Of a stretch of DNA of 44,082 nucleotides, positions 39,185-44,082 are shown piece after piece. Numbering within the stretch: position 1 is the stretch's first letter; each line of letters begins with the position of its first letter. The DNA is taken from the NCBI GenBank assembly GCA_964509545.1, contig CAZDXQ010000030.1, positions 1 through 44,082 of the forward strand, read 5' to 3'. Below the pieces are notes generated by a model. The model ran no database searches. It worked only from the letters and a program-made list of their open reading frames with translations, and was not told the origin of the DNA. The position numbers and the translations under genes were made by a program. Source of the stretch: JADJWR01 sp964509545. Its GTDB lineage: Bacteria; Pseudomonadota; Gammaproteobacteria; Burkholderiales; Burkholderiaceae_F.

Positions 39185-40938
39185 GCAGCGCCGGCATGGC
39201 ACGCCGAGGCCATGCTTCCGGCTGGCTCGCTTCGTCAGCGCCGGATGGCGAGGCCGTCGCGGCCACTGCGCAGCCGCGAGGGGTCGAAGGCGTCGGGCGC
39301 GCGCGCCCGCTGCGGCGCCTGTTCGACCGGCCGTTGCTGCTGACGGTCGTGTTCTGCATCGCCTTTCTCGCGGTCGATGCCGCGACCGATGTCTTCCCGG
39401 TCGCGCCGACAGGCTGGACACCGTGGAACCCGCAGGCAGCGCTGGCCTTGACCCTGATTGCCACCGCCGGCCTGCGTTTCGTACCGGCCGTGCTCGTCGC
39501 CGTCCTTTCGGCCGAACTGCTCATTCGCGGCGCCCCCGCCGGCCTCGGTTCGCTCTTTTCCGCGACAGCGATCGCCGCCGCCTACAGCGCGGCCGGCTAT
39601 GCGGTTCAGCGCTTCACACGCTGGACGCGCGCCGACGTGAACCTGCGTGATCTGTCCGTGCTGGCGCTGATCGCGTTCGCCACGTCGTTGGCGGTGGCGC
39701 TGCTGCTCGGTGGCACGCATGCGCTGGCCGGCACGGTGTCGCTGCAACTGCTGCACGTCGTCTCGATGCAGGTGGTCGTCGGCGAGGCCCTCGGGCTGAT
39801 CGTTGCCGCACCGGCGCTGCTGTTGTACCTGTCCGGTGCCTGGCGCGTCGAGGCCGAGGCCACCGCGGGCCGGGGCAGGCTCGTCCGCGACCTGCTGCTG
39901 TTTTCGATCGCGCTGGCTGCCGTGCTGCTGGTGATCTTCTGGGTGCGGCCGTTCGATCAGTTCCGCATGTCATACCTCGCCTTCGTCCCGGTGGTCCTGA
40001 TGTCGGTTCGCCACGGGCTTCTCGGCGCGGCGCTGGCCGTGCCGCTGGCCCAGACCGGCCTGATCGTTTCGATCTCCGTCTTCGCACCTCGGGTGGCCAC
40101 CGCATTCGAGTATCAGATGCTGATGCTGGCGCTGGCGGTGACGGCGATGTACCTGGGACTGCTTTCTTCCGAGCGAGAGCGCGCGGCGCAGCGGCTGGCC
40201 GCGCGCGAGCGCGAACTGCGCGAACAGCGCAACGCACTGAGCGAGGCGCAGCGCACGGCGGCGACGGCGGAACTGGCCGCCGCGCTGGCCCACGACCTGA
40301 ACCAGCCGCTGTCGGCGATCGGCACCTACGCCCGCGCCGCGCGCCTGCTGGCCGGCCGCAAGGAGGTCGATCACGAGATGCTGCTGCAGACCCTGGAGCG
40401 CATCGGCGCCGAAAGCACGCGCGCCGGACAGTACGTGCGGCGCATGCGCGACTTCTTCCGCACCGGCACCATGCACAGCGAAGAGGTGCAGGTCTCCGAT
40501 CTGGTCGATCGGGCGCACGCCCACCTGCGCGACCGCCTGCAGCGAACCGGTGTCCAGTTCGAGGCGGCCCTCGATCCTTTACTGCCGCCGTTGCGCACCG
40601 ATTCGGTGCAGGTCGGCGCGGTGCTCGACAACCTCCTCGGCAACGCCTGCGATGCGCTGGCCGACGCACCGGCGCCACGCCGCATCCGCGTGTCGGCCGC
40701 CCGCCTGGCAGGCGCAATCGCCCCGACCGTGCGCGTCACCGTGCAGGACAACGGGCCGGGCATTGCGCCGGAACTGCGCCCGCAGCTATTCAAACCGCTC
40801 GCCACCAGCAAGCCGCACGGCATGGGGCTCGGCCTGGCGCTTTCGCGCTCGATCGCCGAACGGCTCGGGGGCGGGCTCTCCTTCGACGCTGGCAGCAGCG
40901 TCACCACCTTTCACCTGGACCTGCCGACCGATGAATGA
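39181..40938 (+). CDS. MASE1-type membrane sensor histidine kinase
   Basis: This encodes 585 residues. After about 45 residues, eight or so membrane helices (to about 330) contain the MASE1 pattern (WNPQAALALTLIATAGLRFV and PAVLVAVLSAELLIRGAP). A coiled coil (RLAARERELREQRNALSEAQ) leads to H-box LAAALAHDLNQPLSAIGTYA (H371), N-box LLGNACDAL, G1 DNGPGI and G2 GMGLGLAL. This is the kinase class that pairs with FixJ-type regulators; the regulator gene overlaps its 3' end by 8 nt. Confidence 0.95.
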   Translation: MSSAGMARRGHASGWLASSAPDGEAVAATAQPRGVEGVGRARPLRRLFDRPLLLTVVFCIAFLAVDAATDVFPVAPTGWTPWNPQAALALTLIATAGLRFVPAVLVAVLSAELLIRGAPAGLGSLFSATAIAAAYSAAGYAVQRFTRWTRADVNLRDLSVLALIAFATSLAVALLLGGTHALAGTVSLQLLHVVSMQVVVGEALGLIVAAPALLLYLSGAWRVEAEATAGRGRLVRDLLLFSIALAAVLLVIFWVRPFDQFRMSYLAFVPVVLMSVRHGLLGAALAVPLAQTGLIVSISVFAPRVATAFEYQMLMLALAVTAMYLGLLSSERERAAQRLAARERELREQRNALSEAQRTAATAELAAALAHDLNQPLSAIGTYARAARLLAGRKEVDHEMLLQTLERIGAESTRAGQYVRRMRDFFRTGTMHSEEVQVSDLVDRAHAHLRDRLQRTGVQFEAALDPLLPPLRTDSVQVGAVLDNLLGNACDALADAPAPRRIRVSAARLAGAIAPTVRVTVQDNGPGIAPELRPQLFKPLATSKPHGMGLGLALSRSIAERLGGGLSFDAGSSVTTFHLDLPTDE

Positions 40939-41599
40939 AGCCGATCAGAACTCCGTGAATGTGGCCGGAAGCTGGGTTTACGTCGTCGAAGACGATGCCT
41001 CCGTGCGCGACTCGCTGTCGCTGCTGCTGCAACTGCGCGGCTTTTCGACGGCGGCATTCGAAAGCGCCGAGGCGTTCCTCGACAGCGAGGCTTTGGAGCG
41101 CCCCGCCTGCGTGTTGGCCGACGTGCGCCTTCCCGGCATGTCCGGGCTCGAACTGCAGCGCAGGCTCACCGAGCAGCACTCGGCGCTGCCGTTTGTGGTG
41201 ATGACCGCGCACGGCGACGTCGCCACGGCGCGCACGGCGCTGCGCGACGGCGCGGTCGATTTCCTCGAGAAACCGATCGACGAGGACGAGCTGCTCGAAG
41301 CGGTCACCGAGGCCCTGCGCAGCGACCACCGCCAGGTCGAGCGGGCGCGCAACCGCGAGACGGTGCTCGGCCGCATGCAGCGGCTGACCGAGCGCGAGCT
41401 GGAAGTCTTCGAACGTGTGACCAACGGTTATCACAACCGCGAGATCGCCGAGGAGTTCGGAATCAGCCAGCGCACGGTCGAGGTCCACCGCGCCCGCCTT
41501 ATGGAGAAGTTGCAGGCGCGGCGCGTGGCGGATCTTTTCCGACTGCGCTTCGAGCTCGAAGGCTCGAAAGGCGCAACGTCGGCAAAAGCGCTGAACTGA
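40931..41599 (+). CDS. FixJ-type response regulator
   Basis: This encodes 222 residues. The receiver has VYVVEDDASVRDSL, phospho-acceptor D64 in VLADVRLPGMSG, MTAHGDV and LEKPI. The HTH reads LTERELEVFERVTNGYHNRE then IAEEFGISQRTVEVHRARLM. It overlaps the kinase gene by 8 nt, marking a cognate pair distinct from the T3SS pair at 8099-9922. A terminator follows at 41827. Confidence 0.96.
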   Translation: MNEADQNSVNVAGSWVYVVEDDASVRDSLSLLLQLRGFSTAAFESAEAFLDSEALERPACVLADVRLPGMSGLELQRRLTEQHSALPFVVMTAHGDVATARTALRDGAVDFLEKPIDEDELLEAVTEALRSDHRQVERARNRETVLGRMQRLTERELEVFERVTNGYHNREIAEEFGISQRTVEVHRARLMEKLQARRVADLFRLRFELEGSKGATSAKALN

Positions 41600-41664
41600 G
41601 GCGGGCGGCGATTGCTGCCGCCGCGCAGCCGGTGGTGTGCGGGCGTAAGTAGCGCTGCGTAGGG

Positions 41665-41688
41665 CGCGTCGCGGATATGCGCGACGCG
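41665..41688. repeat. Perfect 9-bp hairpin
   Basis: CGCGTCGCG (41665-41673) and CGCGACGCG (41680-41688) are perfect complements around a 6-nt loop (gatatg). No T-run follows. Function is unknown; it could be an operator or an RNA structure. Confidence 0.6.
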
Positions 41689-41826
41689 GGTAGCGGACTA
41701 CAGTGCGTTGGCACATTGCGCGGGACTTTGTCCAAAGCGACGCGGCATGTGTCCTTTTCGGTTCGTTGCTCCACGGAGCAGCGCGCGGACGCCGCCGCCT
41801 CGAGGTGGCCGTGCAGACGCGATTCG

Positions 41827-41861
41827 ATCCGCATCCGGTCCGCCGGCTGCGGATTTTTTTT
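41827..41861 (+). terminator. Rho-independent terminator
   Basis: ATCCGCA-T-CCGG pairs with CCGG-C-TGCGGAT around a TCCG loop (41827-41854; 11 pairs with one mismatch) and runs directly into eight T residues (41854-41861). It ends plus-strand transcription from the YqjD-to-FixJ operon, 230 bp after the last stop codon. Confidence 0.88.
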
Positions 41862-41948
41862 GGCTGCTGTATTCGCTGCGCCAGCGATGGGGCGGCGCGA
41901 TCGCCGCACCTATACTCGCGCCCGTCCGCTCGGCGGAACTGCCTTCGC

Positions 41949-43024
41949 ATGCTCGGCAACCTGCTTCTGTTCGCACTCGGCCTGGCGACCCTGATCGCCG
42001 GCGCGCGCGCGCTGGTGCGTGGCGCCTCGAAGCTGGCGCTCTCCTTTGGTGTGACGCCGCTGGTGATCGGCTTGACCATCGTCTCGATGGGCACAAGCGC
42101 GCCCGAAGTCGCGGTGTCCATCGGCGCGGCGCTCGGCGGCCGCACCGAACTGGCCGTCGGCAACGTCATCGGCAGCAACATTTTCAACGTGCTGTTCATC
42201 CTCGGCGTCTCGGCGCTGATCGCACCGCTGGCCGTCAACGCGCAGCTGATCCGTCAGGAAGTGCCGATCATGGTCGGCGCCTCGCTGATGCTGGTCGTGC
42301 TTGCCGTGGACGGCCGAATCGGCGTCTTCGAATCCGCATTGCTGCTGCTGCTGCTGGCCGCCTACACGGTGTTCCTGATCGTGCAGTCGCGGCGCGAGAC
42401 GCAGGCCACCCGCGATGAGTACGCCGAAGCGCTGCCGCCCGACCGCGCCTGGGACCGGCACTGGGCGGCACAGGTGACGTTAGTCGCCGCCGGCCTGGCG
42501 CTGCTCGTGCTCGGTTCGAACTGGCTGGTCGATTCGGCGATCGCCTTTGCCCGCGCCCTCGGTGTCAGCGAACTGGTGATCGCGCTGACCATCGTCGCCG
42601 CCGGCACCTCGATGCCGGAGGTGGCCACCTCGGTGACCGCGGCACTGAAAGGGGAGCGCGACATCGCGGTCGGCAACGTCGTCGGCAGCAACGTCTTTAA
42701 CATCCTCGGCTGCCTCGGCGCGTCGGGGCTCGCCGCCGGCGGCGGCCTGCCGGTGCCGCCGGCGGCGCTCGCCTTCGACCTTTGGGTGATGCTGGCAGTG
42801 GCCTTCGCCTGCCTGCCGGTGTTCCTTACCGGACGCAGGATCGCGCGCTGGGAAGGCGGGTTGTTCATCGGCTACTACTTCGCCTACACCGCCTTTCTTG
42901 TACTGGCCGCGCGCCATCACGAGGTGCTGCCGGCGTTCTCCGCGCTGATGCTGTCGTTCGTGGTGCCGCTGACGATCGTCACCCTGCTGGTGTCGATGCT
43001 GCGTTTGCCGCGTTCAGGGACCTG

Positions 43025-43025
<1 letters not shown>
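41949..43025 (+). CDS. Calcium/sodium antiporter (CaCA family, YrbG/CaxA-like)
   Basis: This encodes 358 residues with about ten membrane helices in two homologous halves. Each half has the cation-binding alpha repeat: MGTSAPEVAVSIGAALGG (about 50) and GTSMPEVATSVTAALKG (about 225), each followed by VGNV-(I/V)-GSN-(I/V)-FN. The gene exchanges Ca2+ for Na+ or H+ across the inner membrane. Its stop overlaps the start of the next antiporter gene (TGATG), suggesting co-translation and joint ion homeostasis. Confidence 0.95.

Positions 43026-44082
<1,057 letters not shown>

Larger units (their letters stand above)
41600..41948. other. Intergenic region (349 bp) with two hairpins
   Basis: No gene is visible. 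It holds a short stem just after the regulator stop (GGCGGC 41604-41609 with GCCGCC 41617-41622), the hairpin 41665-41688, the terminator 41827-41861, and the promoter region of the antiporter gene (tatact at 41911-41916 is a possible -10). Confidence 0.6.

Overview
The window is GC-rich, densely packed DNA with long non-overlapping or 4-nt-overlapping gene strings. The gene content (Ysc-order type III secretion genes, FixJ-type two-component pairs, a YqjD/YqjE/YqjK-type operon, PurT, an Mrp/Pha antiporter) suggests a betaproteobacterium, perhaps Burkholderiales or Rhodocyclales. This placement is inference; the window holds no rRNA or other decisive marker.

Positions 1-535 are the left end of an IS66-family insertion sequence (tnpA, the first codons of tnpB, and a terminal inverted repeat ending at 535). 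Positions 740-2975 hold four minus-strand genes of unknown function. The last to be listed, 2289-2975, has an excellent ribosome binding site and a textbook terminator, and its C-terminus resembles that of the needle subunit SctF.

Positions 3701-25067 are a minus-strand non-flagellar type III secretion (T3SS) locus. In transcription order it reads: DUF4384/peptidoglycan-binding lipoprotein, lytic transglycosylase, sctV, sctC, sctD, sctF, sctI, sctJ, a 54-codon ORF, sctK, sctL, sctN, sctO, sctP, a DUF6683-like gene, a 397-codon unknown, a PAS histidine kinase, a FixJ-type regulator, sctQ, sctR, sctS, sctT, sctU and a FliO-like gene. This is Ysc/Bsc-type order, interrupted between sctP and sctQ by two unknown genes and a complete two-component system. 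No translocator pair, gatekeeper (SctW), SctE/SctG needle chaperones or obvious effectors are recognisable. Divergent from the head of the operon is a small RTX-repeat protein (25386-26024).

Positions 26135-28041 encode a flavin monooxygenase-like protein and an OsmC-family protein (minus strand), followed by about 890 bp without a convincing gene. On the plus strand, 28933-35650 carries tadA (with an N-terminal DUF2087 domain), an LD-carboxypeptidase, a hybrid sensor kinase, a PAP2 phosphatase and an LTA-synthase-like sulfatase-fold membrane enzyme. A PmrA-type box lies between the last two. Minus-strand genes for a LuxR-family response regulator and purT follow. From 37985 the plus strand carries a translationally coupled operon (YqjD/ElaB-like, YqjE-like, a 36-codon ORF, YqjK-like, a MASE1 histidine kinase and a FixJ-type regulator) that ends in a strong intrinsic terminator. 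The window closes with a calcium/sodium antiporter gene overlapping the start of a truncated mrpA-type antiporter subunit gene.

The most unusual part is the T3SS locus: built-in two-component control, an added FliO-like protein, a SctQ with no visible second SpoA domain, doubly coupled micro-ORFs, and a separately transcribed protein with a needle-like tail that may be a new extracellular component (tip, filament or translocator).
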